Source of the DNA: Acidimicrobiales bacterium
Lineage (GTDB): Bacteria; Actinomycetota; Acidimicrobiia; Acidimicrobiales; Bog-793
NCBI GenBank assembly: GCA_035294085.1
Contig: DATGLP010000019.1
Span: forward strand, 1 to 64,000
Direction of reading: 5' to 3'
DNA: 64,000 nucleotides
Of this stretch, positions 22,659 to 30,461 are shown piece by piece. The translations under genes and the position numbers were made by a program. Position 1 is the first letter of the stretch, and each line of letters begins with the position of its first letter. The notes beneath the pieces are model-generated. The model had not been told where the DNA came from and searched no databases. It was given only the letters and a program-made list of their open reading frames with translations.

Positions 22659-25039
22659 GCTCGTGCCGCTGGACCGAGCTGGGTGGCGCTCGGCGGCTCC
22701 GTGCGCGGCCCGGTGCGGCGCGTCGCGACCGCGAGCGGGCGCCACGGGCCCCCGGGGGCGCGTCCCCACCGCTCGATCGGCCAGCCGCGCCGTCGGGCGA
22801 TCGCGGCGAGCTTCGGCTCGGGGTTCACCGCCACGGGGTGGCCCGCGGCCTCGAGCATCGGCAGGTCGCTCGTCGAGTCCGCGTACGCGACGGTCTCGGC
22901 GAGCGAGAGACCGAACGACGCCGACCAGCGCTCCATGAGCAGGGCTCGGGCCTCACCGGTCGGCGGCGTGGAGGCGAGCTCGCCGGTGAAGCGGCCGTCG
23001 CGCACCTCGAGGCGTGCGCAGACGATCTCGTCGAACAGCGGCGCGAGCGGCGCGACGACGAAGTCCAGGGCCCCGGTGATGAGCAGCGTCCTGTGGCCGA
23101 GCTGCCGGTGGGTGCGCAGGCGCTCGATCGCGCCCGGGAAGCACCGGAGCAGGAGGAGGTCGCTGAACAGCTCCCAGGCGTCGGCGCGCACGCGCGCCTC
23201 GGGCGCGCCCTCGTAGCGGCGGTAGAAGGCGCGCAGGAAGTCGGTGCGGTCGCGCCGGTCGACGGCGAGCAGTCTCGGGCCCTCGGCGATCAGCTGGGCG
23301 GCGAGCTGCGCGCGGCGCAGGAGGGGGAGGTGGCGCGTCGCGAGCCAGGCGTAGGACTCGACGACGTTGGAGGCCACGAGCGTCTGCTCGAGGTCGAACA
23401 CGGCGCAGCGCGGCGCCTCGGTGAGGACCGATCGGCGCGCCCGCTCCTCCCGGCTCGGCGATCGTCGTGGCGCCGGCGAGGTGCGGACCCGAGCGTGCTC
23501 GACGACCGAGGGCAGGTGGACGTCGCGGACGTAGGACGGCCAATCGATGACCGCGGGGTCGAAGCAGAAGGCTTGCTGGTCGGCGTCGTCGAGCGAGCGG
23601 TAGAGGGCGAGGGCGTTGTCGATCCGAAAGCGTGCCTCGGTCTCGGTGTAGCTCCCGTAGAGCTCGACGTAGCCGAGCGCACGCTCGGCCAGCTCGCGGC
23701 GCTCCTCGAGGGACGAGGCGCGCTCGGCGAGCTCGCCGCGGATCGGCAGGACGTTCACGACGCGCTCGGCGCCGCGCAGCGCACTCACGGCTCGCTTGAG
23801 CTCGCCCTGCACCTTGCCGCGGCCGGGGAAGGACCACTTCGGTACGACGATCGGCTGGCCCCTGCCGTCGTAGAGCGGGTGCTCGGTGAACCACCGCTCG
23901 CACAGGTCGACGAGCGTCCCGTACCGGAGGGGGTTGCGCACGCCCGAGGCGATCTGGATGATCTCCGGTTCCCCCGGGCGCGGCCCGCGCGCGGCGACGG
24001 CGATGATTCCGGCCGCGACGAGGTCGACCGGGATGACGTCGATGACGCCCTCGGGGACACCCGGGAACTGGCGGAGCAGACCGCGGGCGTAGGAGATGAT
24101 CACGGGCTCGGCCATCCGGAAGCCTCGGATCCAGCCCGGTCGGGGCTCGGCGAGGGCCGACTCCACGATCGACGGGCGCACGATGGTGACGGGGAGGTCC
24201 CCACGGCTCTCGCAGAGGGCGACCTCGCCGAGCGACTTCGTGAAGGCGTAGGCGTCCGGCCAGCCGAGCGCCTGGGCGCGGGCTCGGCCCAGCTCGACGA
24301 GGCGGTCGGCGACCCACGCCTCCCGCAGGCGCTCGGTGCGCTCGGCGAGGAGCGCCGTACCGGCGGCCCCGAGCTCGGCGCGCGCCTCGCGCCGGAAGCG
24401 TGCGAGGAGGGCAGGCGCCCTGCTCTCGGCGTCGGCGTCGGCCCGGGCGCGCCGGGCCGCGGCGACCTCGGCTCGCCACTCGGGCAGGGCCAGGTAGCGG
24501 CTCGCCTGCACGGGCTCCTCGGCTGCGTCGCCATGGTGCGCGCTGTTCACGTAGGCGGTGGACACCGCGACGAGGTGCGGGAGCGCCGAGCCGGCGCGTT
24601 CGGTCGTGAGGTCCAGGAGCGTCCTGGCGACGCGTGCCGGCCCGAGGAGGTTGACCTCGACGGCGCTGTCGAGCGGCGCGTCGAAGCTCACCGTGGCAGC
24701 GGAGTGGATGACGACGTCGCAGGCGGCGAGCTGGCGGCGACCGGCGTCGTCCAGGCCGAGGCCCTCGCTTGCGACGTCGCCGGCGACCGCGACCACCCGT
24801 CGCGTCACCTCGTCGTCGAATCGCTCGCCGAGCTCGGCGCGCAGGCGGTCGAAGCAGTCGTTCCGCAGGATCTCGCGACGGAGGCGCTCGGTCGCGTCGG
24901 CCCGGCGCCCCGGGCGGACGAGGAGGAGGAGCTGGCACCCGGGGACGGCGCGAAGGAGTCGCTCGACGAGGGCCGTCCCGAGGAAGCCCGTCGCACCGGT
25001 GATCGCGATGCGCCGCCCGGCGAGCCGATCAGCGATCAC
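22655..25039 (-). CDS. Acyl-CoA-reductase-like SDR fused to HAD-IB phosphatase domain
   Basis: 794 aa two-domain protein. Residues about 8-500 are an extended short-chain dehydrogenase of the male-sterility/fatty acyl-CoA reductase type: ITGATGFLG (13-21), HSAATVSFD, catalytic Y264AFTK268, and a C-terminal acyl-carrier region. Residues 543-760 are a HAD-IB (phosphoserine-phosphatase-like) domain with FDLEQTL (548-554), LLITGALD and YADSTSDLPML. The second aspartate of DxDxT is Glu551 and the usual motif III lysine is not evident, so phosphatase activity is uncertain. Such fusions occur in lipid pathways. GTG start, 64 bases after the membrane gene. Confidence 0.85.
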   Translation of the reverse strand: MIADRLAGRRIAITGATGFLGTALVERLLRAVPGCQLLLLVRPGRRADATERLRREILRNDCFDRLRAELGERFDDEVTRRVVAVAGDVASEGLGLDDAGRRQLAACDVVIHSAATVSFDAPLDSAVEVNLLGPARVARTLLDLTTERAGSALPHLVAVSTAYVNSAHHGDAAEEPVQASRYLALPEWRAEVAAARRARADADAESRAPALLARFRREARAELGAAGTALLAERTERLREAWVADRLVELGRARAQALGWPDAYAFTKSLGEVALCESRGDLPVTIVRPSIVESALAEPRPGWIRGFRMAEPVIISYARGLLRQFPGVPEGVIDVIPVDLVAAGIIAVAARGPRPGEPEIIQIASGVRNPLRYGTLVDLCERWFTEHPLYDGRGQPIVVPKWSFPGRGKVQGELKRAVSALRGAERVVNVLPIRGELAERASSLEERRELAERALGYVELYGSYTETEARFRIDNALALYRSLDDADQQAFCFDPAVIDWPSYVRDVHLPSVVEHARVRTSPAPRRSPSREERARRSVLTEAPRCAVFDLEQTLVASNVVESYAWLATRHLPLLRRAQLAAQLIAEGPRLLAVDRRDRTDFLRAFYRRYEGAPEARVRADAWELFSDLLLLRCFPGAIERLRTHRQLGHRTLLITGALDFVVAPLAPLFDEIVCARLEVRDGRFTGELASTPPTGEARALLMERWSASFGLSLAETVAYADSTSDLPMLEAAGHPVAVNPEPKLAAIARRRGWPIERWGRAPGGPWRPLAVATRRTGPRTEPPSATQLGPAARA

Positions 25040-25103
25040 GGCACGCTGGCGGCGGGCGCCCAGGCGCCTCGGCGCGGGCCCGTCGCGTCGTTGCGCCCGG
25101 GCT

Positions 25104-25724
25104 TCACCGCTTCCTCGCCGCGGTCGGCCGGCGGCGGGGCGGCGTGTAGCGCTTCGAGGCCCTCGGCGGGCCCGCGGCTCGTGCCGGTCGGCGCGTCGCC
25201 GCTGCCGGCGCCGCCGCGCCCGCCTGCTGGCGCTGTCGCGCCATGACCCGCATGATGAGCCACCCGCCGTAGAGGAGGAACAGGATCCCGAGGGTGTTGC
25301 GCCCCGTGATCGCCTCCATGCCCGTCATGAAGCTGGCGAAGCCGAGCAGGGCACGGCGCCGGAGGAGGAGGCCGACGAGCATCAGCGCCGTCACGAGCGA
25401 GCCGGCGACGAGGAGGGTGTCGGCGTCGGCCCGGACCTGCGCCGAGGTGCTGCGGTGGTTCACGAGGTAGCCCGCGACGGTGAAGGCGATCGCGAGCGCG
25501 ACCGCGCCGGCGCCGAGGAGGCGCTCGCGACGGTCGAGGCCGTTCACGATCTCCTTCTCGCCGGCGGGCCGCGGTGAGGCCGGCCGGGGCGAACGGGGTC
25601 CGGGGCGCTGGTGCCACAGCCCGGTGGCGAGGGTGCGCAGGCGAGGGCGCGAGCGCGCCGGCGCGCCTGCACCCGGCGACGAGCCGTCGCTCGCTGCGGG
25701 CGCACCTGCCCCGTGCTCGGTCAC
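25104..25724 (-). CDS. Membrane protein of unknown function
   Basis: 206 aa. A disordered proline/alanine-rich N-terminus (1-58) is followed by about four membrane segments between residues 68 and 165 (LGAGAVALAIAFTVAGYLV; LLVAGSLVTALMLVGLLL; GILFLLYGGWLIMRVM) and a basic C-tail rich in Arg/Pro. No family recognised. GTG 25724 is seven bases after TAGCCT and so likely leaderless. It is the first gene of the operon leading to the reductase/HAD fusion, alcohol dehydrogenase, LarA-like protein and PlsC. Confidence 0.7.
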   Translation of the reverse strand: MTEHGAGAPAASDGSSPGAGAPARSRPRLRTLATGLWHQRPGPRSPRPASPRPAGEKEIVNGLDRRERLLGAGAVALAIAFTVAGYLVNHRSTSAQVRADADTLLVAGSLVTALMLVGLLLRRRALLGFASFMTGMEAITGRNTLGILFLLYGGWLIMRVMARQRQQAGAAAPAAATRRPARAAGPPRASKRYTPPRRRPTAARKR

Positions 25725-25731
25725 GCGCAAG

Positions 25732-25737
25732 AGGCTA
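25732..25737 (-). promoter_or_regulatory. -10 box of the five-gene lipid operon (leaderless)
   Basis: TAGCCT on the minus strand, seven bases before GTG 25724. Confidence 0.5.
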
Positions 25738-25921
25738 GTGGCCGCTCGCGCGCCTCGGGCGAGCCCCGCCCTTCGGACGAGCGTCACCGGATCGGGCTCT
25801 CCTCCCCACCGGGCTTCGCGCGGTTGCGGCCGAGACCGCTCGATGGGAGACTGGCCTGGTCGCCGGCCGCGGCCCGACGCTCGCAGCGGGGTGAGCTCGG
25901 TGGGCGGCGTGGGCGTCGAGC

Positions 25922-25995
25922 GGGCGCTTGGCTCAGGTGGTTAGAGCGCAGCCTTCACACGGCTGAGGTCACAGGTTCGAGTCCTGTAGCGCCCA
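25922..25995 (+). tRNA. tRNA-Val (anticodon CAC)
   Basis: Acceptor GGGCGCT/AGCGCCC, D-arm GCTC/GAGC, anticodon stem CAGCC/GGCTG with loop TTCACAC giving CAC, T-arm ACAGG/CCTGT, discriminator A. CCA is not encoded. Reads GTG. Confidence 0.96.
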
Positions 25996-26046
25996 CGGGA
26001 GCGACACGGCGCCGGGCGAGGGATCGGGAGGAGGGCGCGCACGACG

Positions 26047-26352
26047 GTGGAGTTCCTCGTGCACATCACCGTGAACTGGCCGCCCGACGGCGACGAGGAC
26101 ACGAAGGCGAGGCTCGTCGACGAGGAGGCGGCCCGCGCCAAGGTCCTCGCCGAGGCGGGCGTCATCGAACGCCTCTGGCGGATCCCCGGCCGCTGGGCGA
26201 ACGTCGGGGTGTGGCGTGCCGACGACGCGACGCGGCTGCACGAGGCGATCTCGTCGCTCCCGCTCTACCCGTGGCTGTCGGTGCGGGTCGTGCCCCTCGC
26301 CCGGCACCCCTCGGACCCCGTCGCCTGGGGCGGGCGCGAGGCGGCCGGCTAG
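26047..26352 (+). CDS. Muconolactone Delta-isomerase family protein
   Basis: 101 aa, the usual length of the family. MEFLVHITVNWPP, DEEAARAKVLAEAGVIERLWRIPGRWANVGVW, and SSLPLYPWLSVRVVPLARHPSDP match the CatC ferredoxin-like fold that isomerises muconolactone in the beta-ketoadipate pathway. No other aromatic-degradation gene is nearby, so the actual substrate is open. GTG 26047 has GGGAGGAGG upstream. Stands alone between tRNA-Val and a 350-base gap. Confidence 0.85.
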   Translation: MEFLVHITVNWPPDGDEDTKARLVDEEAARAKVLAEAGVIERLWRIPGRWANVGVWRADDATRLHEAISSLPLYPWLSVRVVPLARHPSDPVAWGGREAAG

Positions 26353-26706
26353 GCGCCGGCGCCGACTGGCGTCTCGCGCCGGGCGCTCGTCGCGACGAGG
26401 TCGCCCTTCGGCCGCCCCGGCGGGCGAGCGTCGGCGCAGCGGTCGTCGTGTCCCCGGACCTGGCACCGCCCGAGCCGCGACCGAATCCACGGCACAGGCG
26501 CCCACCCGCCTCGGACGACGGCGGGCGGGCCAGACCCTGCCGACCGGCGCGCGGCGCTCGATCCGCGGCGCGTCGCGAGTACCACCGTCGCCCTCGACCC
26601 CCTCGCGGTCAACGAGCCGAGCATCGTCGCCGCGGCGGTGCCGACCGCCGCGCGGCGCGTGGCGCCACGGTCGGCGCGAGGGCAGGGTCTCCGCGAGGCG
26701 GCGGCC
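26353..26706. other. Intergenic stretch without a supported gene
   Basis: About 350 bases between the isomerase-like gene and the end of arfB. Open frames are low-complexity Arg/Ala-rich and show no motif. I see no RNA gene or repeat. Confidence 0.45.
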
Positions 26707-27114
26707 TCATCCCGTCGGAGCCCCATCGAGGGCGGGTGGGCGCCTGGCGCGCTTCTTCGCCGCCTGGCGCCGCTTCGCGTCGAGGCGCCGCTCGGCAGCC
26801 GCAGCTGGGGGGACGGTCGGCCGTCGGGGGGCGTGCTCGCGCAGCGCGAGCGCCAGCCGCTGCGCGAGGCGCTCCCGCGCGAGCGCGCGGTTGCGCTGCT
26901 GGGAGCGCTGCGAGCTCACGACGACCCGGGCCACCGGTCCGAGCCGCTCGAGGAGCCTCGCCTTCTGGCGCGGCCCGAGGTGCCGGGAGGACGCGACATC
27001 GAAGCGGAGATCGACGCGGGTCCTCGTCCGGTTGGCGTGCTGGCCACCTGGTCCGCCGCTCGTGGAGAAGCGCCACTGCAGCTCCTCCGCCGGGATGGTC
27101 AGGCGCCGATTCAC
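26707..27114 (-). CDS. arfB: Peptidyl-tRNA hydrolase ArfB (ribosome rescue)
   Basis: 135 aa. ArfB (YaeJ) hydrolyses peptidyl-tRNA on ribosomes stalled at mRNA ends. The release-factor GGQ motif is present in RFSTSGGPGGQHANRTRTRV (residues 23-25), followed by VDLRFDVASS and RVVVSSQRSQQRNRALARERL. The basic C-terminal tail that plugs the mRNA channel is visible (RRLDAKRRQAAKKRARRPP). GTG 27114 was chosen at VNRRLTIPAEEL with GAGGAA upstream; the open frame continues to a codon inside the palindrome at 27211-27225. Confidence 0.9.
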   Translation of the reverse strand: MNRRLTIPAEELQWRFSTSGGPGGQHANRTRTRVDLRFDVASSRHLGPRQKARLLERLGPVARVVVSSQRSQQRNRALARERLAQRLALALREHAPRRPTVPPAAAAERRLDAKRRQAAKKRARRPPALDGAPTG

Positions 27115-27210
27115 GCGGAGGTCTTCCTCGTGCGCCGCGGTGCGCTCGGACCTCGCGCCGGGCGCGTCGGGACCATCGACCTGGCGCCGAGTCCCTAACA
27201 CTTCCATCGC

Positions 27211-27225
27211 AATCCTCACAGGATT
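27211..27225. promoter_or_regulatory. Palindrome between arfB and gtrA-like gene
   Basis: AATCCT-CAC-AGGATT, a perfect 6-bp inverted repeat in an unusually A+T-rich patch between divergent genes. Possible operator; the cognate regulator is unknown. Confidence 0.4.
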
Positions 27226-27254
27226 CCATCAGAGTGACGCGTGAGGATGGCTTC

Positions 27255-27896
27255 GTGGCGCTCGCGATCTCCGAGGACGGCGACGACGTCGAAGATCGCG
27301 TCGCGCGCCGGCGCGCCGGGCCGGTGGTGTGGTCGCTGCCCTCGGTCGCGACCGTGCGCCGGGTGGCACGCTACTTCCTGACCTCCGTCGCCGCCCTCGC
27401 GATCAGCGAGATCACGCTCCTCGCGCTCGTCGACGCCCGCCTCCAGCCGACGGTAGCGGCCCTGCTCGCGAACCTGGCGGGCGCCCTCCCCTCCTACCTC
27501 CTGTCGCGCTACTGGATCTGGGCCGAGGCCGACCGCCGGCGGCCGCTGCGCCAGATCGTGCTCTACTGGGTGGTCTCGGTCGTGAGCATGGGGATCTCGA
27601 GCGTTGCGACCGGTGAGCTCGCCCGCCTCGCGCCGGCCAGCCGGCTCGCGCACCTCGTCGTCGTCGGGACGATCTTCCTCGGCGTGAGCTTCGTGCTGTG
27701 GGTGGCGAAGTACCTCGTCTACGAGGCGGCGATCTTCATCCGGCCAGCCCCCGCGCGCCGCAGGGTGGCCGCGGCCGAGAGCGAGGGCGCAAGGTGGCAG
27801 GCGGGCGGCGCCGCGCTCGAGGGTGGCGCAGGCCCGGCGCACGAGGACGCCATCGCCGTCGCTGCCTGGCAGGCCGGGCACCGGCGGCGATCGTAG
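27255..27896 (+). CDS. GtrA-like membrane protein
   Basis: 213 aa with four membrane helices (about 41-60, 65-87, 100-120, 132-155) in the GtrA pattern: VRRVARYFLTSVAALAISEI, ANLAGALPSYLLSRYWIWAEA, LGVSFVLWVAKYLVYEAAIF. GtrA proteins are flippase-like partners of glycosyltransferases in polysaccharide or lipid-linked sugar transfer. A 55-residue Ala/Gly-rich tail follows. GTG 27255 has GAGG eight bases upstream; GTG 27234 (+7 residues) is the alternative. Divergent from arfB. Confidence 0.82.
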   Translation: MALAISEDGDDVEDRVARRRAGPVVWSLPSVATVRRVARYFLTSVAALAISEITLLALVDARLQPTVAALLANLAGALPSYLLSRYWIWAEADRRRPLRQIVLYWVVSVVSMGISSVATGELARLAPASRLAHLVVVGTIFLGVSFVLWVAKYLVYEAAIFIRPAPARRRVAAAESEGARWQAGGAALEGGAGPAHEDAIAVAAWQAGHRRRS

Positions 27897-27904
27897 GCGC
27901 GGGC

Positions 27905-28552
27905 TCAGCTCCCGAAGCGCGCGCTGGCGAGGACCTCGCCGTTGGCTGCGAGGAGCCGCGCCGAGGCCAGCGCGGCGACGGGCACGGGCAGCGGGGCGCT
28001 CCAGGCGCCGGCCCCGGCCGCGAGCCAGAACCGCCCGACGTCGATGGCGCGCCCGTCTCGGGTCGTGACCTCGCAGGTGACGTAACCGGCGGCGCGGAGG
28101 TTGGAGACGGCCACGAGCAGCGCCCCGGGCGCGGCGAGCGCCTCGCCGCGCCCCGAACCCGCGGCGCCGAACGCGGCGAGGCGGGCGCCCGGCGCGAGTC
28201 CCGGCGTGCTCGCGGCGCCGAGGAAGCGGCCGGCCGCCACGCCCCCGGCCGCGAGCGCGGCGGCGGCCACGGCGGCGAGGGCGGCGCGGCGCGCCGTGGG
28301 ACGCCGGCGCGGGCGCGCGACGCCGAGGCGCTCGAAGACGCGGACCTCGAAGCCGACCGGGGGCTCGAGCTCGGGAGCGCCCTCGAGGACGCGGTCGGCG
28401 CTGCGGCTGAGCGCCTCGAGGGTGGTCGCGCACGCCCGGCAGTGCTCGACGTGCGCGAGCACCGCCGCGCGGGCGCGCCCGGTGAGCAGGCCGAGGGCGG
28501 CGAGCGCGAGGTCGTCCTCGATCTCCCGGCAACGCTCGCGCCCGTCAGCCAT
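27905..28552 (-). CDS. Anti-sigma factor (zinc-binding, RskA-like)
   Basis: 215 aa. An N-terminal ZAS domain with HVEHCRAC (H34, C38, C41) binds the cognate sigma factor; one membrane helix (about 88-110, very alanine-rich) follows, then an extracytoplasmic domain ending ANGEVLASARFG, as in SigK anti-sigma (RskA) proteins. It should hold the ECF sigma factor encoded 36 bases upstream and release it on regulated proteolysis. Last gene of the secreted protein/sigma/anti-sigma operon. Confidence 0.88.
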   Translation of the reverse strand: MADGRERCREIEDDLALAALGLLTGRARAAVLAHVEHCRACATTLEALSRSADRVLEGAPELEPPVGFEVRVFERLGVARPRRRPTARRAALAAVAAAALAAGGVAAGRFLGAASTPGLAPGARLAAFGAAGSGRGEALAAPGALLVAVSNLRAAGYVTCEVTTRDGRAIDVGRFWLAAGAGAWSAPLPVPVAALASARLLAANGEVLASARFGS

Positions 28553-28588
28553 GGCACACCGCAGGTGGCCTCGTGCTCCTCGGCCGCC

Positions 28589-29176
28589 TCACGGCTCGTC
28601 GTCCTGGGCATCGAGGAGCGCGCGGAGCCTCGCGAGGGCGAGGCGGATCCGCGACTTCGCCGTGCCGAGCGGGATCTGCTCGAGCGCCGCCACCTCCGGA
28701 GCGCTGAGGCCGAGCCAGGCGGCGAGGACGAGCGCCCGGCGCTGGTCGCCCGGCAGCCCCGCGAGTGCGCTGCGCAGGCCGGCGAGGGTTTCGACGGCCG
28801 GGGGGTGGTCCTCGGCCGCCGGGGCGTGGGCGACGAGCGCGACGAGCTCGTCGGTTGCCGTGGGCGCGTCGTGGCGCGCACGGCGCCGGTCGAGGGCGAG
28901 GTTGCGGGTGATCGTGAGCACCCACGCGGACGCCGGCGCCCGGCGCGGGTCGTAGACCGCGGCGTGGCGCCAGGCGCGCACCATCGCCTCCTGCGCCACG
29001 TCCTCGGCGAGGTCGACGTCTCGCAGGATGCCGTAGGCGAGGCCGAAGACGCGCCGCTGGTAGCGGCGGACGAACTCGATCGTCGCGGCCTCGTCACCGG
29101 TGGCCATCCCCGCGAGGAGGGCCTCGTCGGAGAGGGACGCGGCCTTCGCACGCCCGCCGAGGGCGAGCGCACGCAC
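28589..29176 (-). CDS. ECF RNA polymerase sigma factor (SigK-like)
   Basis: 195 aa. Region 2: FVRRYQRRVFGLAYGILRDV, then DLAEDVAQEAMVRAWRHA and AWVLTITRNLALDRRRA; region 4: LPGDQRRALVLAAWLGLSAP, then EVAALEQIPLGTAKSRIR. Arrangement with an RskA-type anti-sigma places it in the SigK (ECF19-like) group, which answers envelope or redox signals. GTG 29176 lies 19 bases after the stop of the secreted-protein gene and is preceded by no better start. Confidence 0.9.
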   Translation of the reverse strand: MRALALGGRAKAASLSDEALLAGMATGDEAATIEFVRRYQRRVFGLAYGILRDVDLAEDVAQEAMVRAWRHAAVYDPRRAPASAWVLTITRNLALDRRRARHDAPTATDELVALVAHAPAAEDHPPAVETLAGLRSALAGLPGDQRRALVLAAWLGLSAPEVAALEQIPLGTAKSRIRLALARLRALLDAQDDEP

Positions 29177-29195
29177 GGTCGCGGGCGAGAGGCGC

Positions 29196-29756
29196 TCAGT
29201 ACCCGTAGGCGCTCGAGGTCGTCGTGGTCGAGCGCGGGCGCTTCGGACGCGGCGCGGCCGTCGCTGCGTTGCCCGGGTGGACGACGGTCCAGAGGTGGGC
29301 GTAGCCCTGGCCTCGCGCCTGCCCGGGCTTCGTGTCGCCGGCGTAGCGGTACAGCGGGATGCCGTTGTAGGTGACCTGGAGGCGCCCGTCGCGGCGGATG
29401 GTCCCGAGTCCGCGCACCCCCCGGCCGACCGGCCTGGTCTCGCCCTTGGGGAGCAGCAGCGGCGGCCAGAGGCTCGCGCACGCCCCCGTGCAGCGGCTCG
29501 TGTCCCGGGCGTCTCGCAGGTAGTGGTAGAGGGTGAAGCCGCGCGCGTCGACGAGCACCGTGCCGAGCTTGCCACGGCGCGCGAGCGCTACGGTGACCGG
29601 CGCGCGAACCGACCGGTGCACGGGCGGCCTCCTCGTGCTCGCGGCGCTCGGCAGGGCGGGACCGAGGGCGACGAGGGCGCCGGCCGCCACGACGAGCGCG
29701 ACGGGCGGGCGGTGCTGTCTCGTGGGCCGCAGGGTCGGGGTGGTCGTCGATGCCAT
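29196..29756 (-). CDS. Secreted protein with YxFWYxxD-type repeats
   Basis: 186 aa. Signal peptide or membrane anchor at residues about 18-40 (VALVVAAGALVALGPALPSA) without a lipobox cysteine. Two secreted-repeat units of the PF03640 kind follow: FTLYHYLRDARDTSRCTGAC, then SLWPP, and IPLYRYAGDTKPGQARGQGY, then HLWTVV. A cysteine pair in the first could form a disulfide. A Ser/Thr/Pro tail ends the protein. ATG 29756 has GGAGG upstream. First gene of the sigma/anti-sigma operon, so it may be the sensed or target envelope protein. Confidence 0.8.
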   Translation of the reverse strand: MASTTTPTLRPTRQHRPPVALVVAAGALVALGPALPSAASTRRPPVHRSVRAPVTVALARRGKLGTVLVDARGFTLYHYLRDARDTSRCTGACASLWPPLLLPKGETRPVGRGVRGLGTIRRDGRLQVTYNGIPLYRYAGDTKPGQARGQGYAHLWTVVHPGNAATAAPRPKRPRSTTTTSSAYGY

Positions 29757-29851
29757 GCAGGCCTCCTCGTGCCAGGGTGTCCCCAGTACTACGACGCAGG
29801 GGGCGCTCGGGATCATCGCCCGGTCAGACTGGCGCCGGCCGCGCGCCCCGG

Positions 29852-29857
29852 TAGGCT
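29852..29857 (+). promoter_or_regulatory. -10 box, peroxiredoxin gene (leaderless)
   Basis: TAGGCT, six bases before GTG 29864. Confidence 0.5.
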
Positions 29858-29863
29858 CCCGAC

Positions 29864-30328
29864 GTGCGCACCGGCGAGGTGGTCCCCGCGTTCGAGCTCG
29901 CCGACCAGCACGGCAGGCTCCGGAGCCTCGACGAGCTCGTGCGGAAGGGTCCGGTCGTGCTCTTCTTCTACCTCGCGGCGCTGACGCCTGGCTGCACGGC
30001 CGAGGCCTGCCACTTCCGGGACCTGGTCGAGCGCTTCGGCGCCGTCGGCGCCGAGCCCGTCGGCATCAGCCCGGATCCCGTCGAGCGCCTTCGCCGCTTC
30101 GCCGAGGTGCACGGGATCCACTTCCCGCTGCTGTCGGACCCCGACGGCGCGGTCGCCGCAGCGCTCGGGGCGCGCCGGCCCATCGGCGTCGGGCCGCTGC
30201 GGACGAGGCGCATGACGTTCGTCATCGGCACGGACCGACGGGTCCTCGGCGTGATCCGATCCGAGCTGCGCACGGCGCTCCACGCCGATCGCGCCCTCGA
30301 GGTGCTCGGCGCGGCCGTGCGGCGCTGA
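29864..30328 (+). CDS. Peroxiredoxin (BCP/PrxQ type)
   Basis: 154 aa. Reduces hydroperoxides with a peroxidatic cysteine C44 in LTPGCTAEACHFRD and a resolving cysteine C49 five residues later, the PrxQ arrangement. Thioredoxin-fold signatures VVLFFYLAA, EPVGISPDPVERLRRFAEVH, FPLLSDPDG and TFVIGTDRRVLGVI are present. GTG start, leaderless geometry. Divergent from the secreted protein/sigma operon; mycothiol synthesis gene mshC follows 130 bases later. Confidence 0.92.
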   Translation: MRTGEVVPAFELADQHGRLRSLDELVRKGPVVLFFYLAALTPGCTAEACHFRDLVERFGAVGAEPVGISPDPVERLRRFAEVHGIHFPLLSDPDGAVAAALGARRPIGVGPLRTRRMTFVIGTDRRVLGVIRSELRTALHADRALEVLGAAVRR

Positions 30329-30411
30329 GCTCGCCACGGTGGCGATCGGGTCGTGCGCCCTCCCCGGGTCCGCCGCCGGGGCGGATGTGGAAGGGTAGGG
30401 GTGTGCCCGTC

Positions 30412-30440
30412 GCCTGCGGATGTCTCCTAGCCTGCGGATG
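30412..30440 (+). repeat. Direct repeat at the mshC promoter
   Basis: GCCTGCGGATG occurs at 30412-30422 and 30430-30440, an 18-base period, flanking and overlapping the TAGCCT -10 box at 30428-30433. Could be a regulator binding site. Confidence 0.5.
30428..30433 (+). promoter_or_regulatory. -10 box upstream of mshC
   Basis: TAGCCT seven bases before GTG 30441, which opens a six-codon frame ending on the mshC ATG. The transcript would start near 30440. Confidence 0.45.
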
Positions 30441-30461
30441 GTGAGGTCACCCCGGCGATGA
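30441..30461 (+). other. Possible six-codon leaderless upstream ORF
   Basis: GTG AGG TCA CCC CGG CGA TGA; its TGA overlaps the mshC start as ATGA. Leaderless uORFs coupled to the main gene are known in actinobacteria. It may instead be only the mshC ribosome-binding region (GTGAGG). Confidence 0.35.

Noticed and set aside
26349-26726. Minus-strand frame downstream of arfB
   Set aside because: Low complexity, no start signal, no family features.
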